From JBDRMN01 sp043812055 (GTDB lineage: Bacteria > Patescibacteriota > Gracilibacteria > JAHISY01): a DNA stretch of 5,575 bases. Under the pieces are notes generated by a model. That model saw only the letters and a program-made list of their open reading frames with translations. It was not told the DNA's origin and ran no database searches. Numbering within the stretch: position 1 is the stretch's first letter; every line of letters starts with the position of its first letter. Positions 5,271-5,575 of this stretch are shown here, one piece after another. The position numbers were made by a program, and so were the translations under genes. The stretch spans positions 1 through 5,575 of the forward strand of contig JBDRMN010000030.1 of NCBI GenBank assembly GCA_043812055.1. The letters run 5' to 3'.

Positions 5271-5282
5271 GGTGAGTTGCAT
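5205..5282 (-). other. 25-codon frame from the duplicated peptidase start
   Basis: The distal repeat copy carries the same ATGCAACTCACC as the peptidase. From the ATG at 5282 it reads MQLT and then runs through the GC-rich insert (PATKWPLRGFRGGRPPSKSRE) to a TAG at 5207-5205. It is not in frame with the peptidase. It is probably a by-product of the duplication. If transcribed, it would act as an upstream ORF rather than encode a functional peptide. Confidence 0.4.
5233..5272. other. Branched GC stem-loop structure
   Basis: CCCCCGC (5233-5239) pairs with GCGGGGG (5266-5272) as a 7-bp outer stem. It encloses two hairpins: GCCCC-GAA-GGGGC (5244-5256) and CACT-T-AGTG (5257-5265). The second can instead extend to GCCACT-T-AGTGGC (5255-5267), which competes with the outer stem and the first hairpin. 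The structure is at the distal end of the insertion and uses two bases of the direct repeat. There is no adjacent T-run. Confidence 0.55.
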
Positions 5283-5286
5283 ATAG
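5271..5286. repeat. 16-base direct repeat, distal copy
   Basis: This is the exact second copy of the 16-mer at 5143-5158, with 112 bases between them. It retains an ATG (minus strand, 5282-5280) followed by the same first four codons. It probably marks where the original upstream leader of the peptidase gene resumes. Confidence 0.9.
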
Positions 5287-5455
5287 GTAGAGATAAGCTT
5301 GGAGGAGTTTAACACCCCGAGCAGCAAGAAAAGCGTGAGTGCAGCAGGAAGTAGCCGAGGATTATTCTAGAAAGCATCTGGCATCCTCGAAAAAACTCGA
5401 GCGCAATATTCTGGCTCTCCACCTGACCAAAACACTTTAAAAAATCGGCAAGAAC

Positions 5456-5478
5456 TCCCTGCGCTCTTGGCGCAGGGA
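5456..5478. other. Perfect 9-bp stem-loop upstream of the last gene
   Basis: TCCCTGCGC (5456-5464) and GCGCAGGGA (5470-5478) pair perfectly around the loop TCTTG. The plus side has no T-run afterwards. On the minus strand a run of Ts comes only after about a dozen bases, so an intrinsic terminator is doubtful. An operator or attenuator-like site for the gene starting at 5513 is possible. Confidence 0.55.
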
Positions 5479-5499
5479 TGAATTGCCGGCGGAACCAGC

Positions 5500-5505
5500 T
5501 AGAAT
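5500..5505 (+). promoter_or_regulatory. Possible -10 box for the gene starting at 5513
   Basis: TAGAAT at 5500-5505 lies seven bases before the ATG at 5513, a layout almost the same as at ilvB and suggestive of a leaderless transcript. The -35 region is weak: the best match is ATGAAT at 5478-5483 with a 16-base spacer. Confidence 0.35.
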
Positions 5506-5512
5506 AAAGTCC

Positions 5513-5575
5513 ATGGTTAATCTAGAGACAGACATTTGGCACTGGTACCACAACGTTTCCGAAGCCTACTACCAT
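5513..5575 (+). CDS. Partial unrecognised protein (first 21 codons)
   Basis: An ATG at 5513 opens a frame that is unbroken to the window edge, reading MVNLETDIWHWYHNVSEAYY and a final His. The visible part is polar and aromatic-rich (two Trp and three Tyr in 21 residues) with no signal peptide. The frame is also open upstream to 5441, including a TTG at 5483, but the ATG is favoured by the TAGAAT box seven bases before it. There is no Shine-Dalgarno sequence. It diverges from the M16 peptidase. Too little is visible to assign a family, and a chance frame cannot be excluded. Confidence 0.45.
   Translation, partial: MVNLETDIWHWYHNVSEAYYH

Larger units (their letters stand above)
5287..5512. 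other. Gene-free divergent spacer between peptidase and the last gene
   Basis: These 226 bases hold no open frame that I can support and no tRNA, SRP or other RNA gene that I recognise. A GGAGGAG at 5301-5307 has no start codon at a useful distance. CGAGGAT (5356-5362) and ATCCTCG (5383-5389) form a 7-bp stem with a 20-base loop. TTATTCTAG (5362-5370) is repeated inverted as CTAGAATAA (5499-5507), placing a TAGAAT -10-like hexamer on each strand. The region most likely holds divergent promoters for the genes on either side. Confidence 0.5.

Noticed and set aside
5008..5286. Plus-strand open frame across the peptidase start and the insertion
   Set aside because: It is antisense to the conserved HxxEH region of the peptidase and continues by chance through the GC-rich insertion.
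5340..5430. SRP RNA, suggested by GGTCAGG on the minus strand and AGCAGGAAGTAGCC on the plus strand
   Set aside because: The two motifs are on opposite strands and not in the order of the conserved domain IV hairpin.

Overview
The window looks like a bacterial chromosome fragment, most plausibly from an uncultivated small-genome lineage of the candidate phyla radiation type. That assignment is an inference. It rests on a groES with no adjacent groEL, a lone acetolactate synthase subunit, a run of small orphan proteins, heptanucleotide repeats between genes, and no recognisable Shine-Dalgarno sequence at any start. Stops are TAA, TAG and TGA, and no in-frame TGA needs recoding, so the standard code fits.

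Left part (1-2187): on the minus strand a groES gene is followed 12 bases later by the start of a small membrane or secreted protein that runs off the window. An 87-base gap separates groES from the divergent plus-strand ilvB-type gene (acetolactate/acetohydroxyacid synthase catalytic subunit). The gap carries two good sigma-70-like promoters, each with a 17-base spacer, whose -35 boxes overlap. The ilvB promoter places the start site at or next to the ATG, which suggests a leaderless mRNA.

Middle part (2188-3891): an AT-richer block holds three unrecognised minus-strand genes (155, 109 and 137 aa) that converge on ilvB. Two arrays of TGAAAC-type 7-base repeats, in opposite orientation, flank the 155-aa gene. 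One array is split by a pair of GC hairpins and supplies the stop codon of the 109-aa gene. The 137-aa gene has a clear promoter whose -35 box overlaps the stop codon of the gene before it.

Right part (3892-5575): a complete M16-family zinc peptidase (HFLEH motif) is encoded on the minus strand. A 16-base direct repeat that includes its start codon is found again 128 bases upstream, and the 112 bases between are GC-rich and fold-prone. This looks like a small insertion with a target-site duplication that left the gene intact but replaced its immediate 5' leader. Beyond it are about 226 bases without a recognisable gene, then the first 21 codons of a plus-strand gene at the window edge.

Functionally the recognisable genes are separate housekeeping or metabolic units (protein folding, a branched-chain amino acid or acetolactate step, proteolysis). 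Nothing joins them into one pathway. The most unusual material is the small insertion at the peptidase start, the inverted heptad arrays, the overlapping and leaderless promoter architecture, and the orphan gene block.
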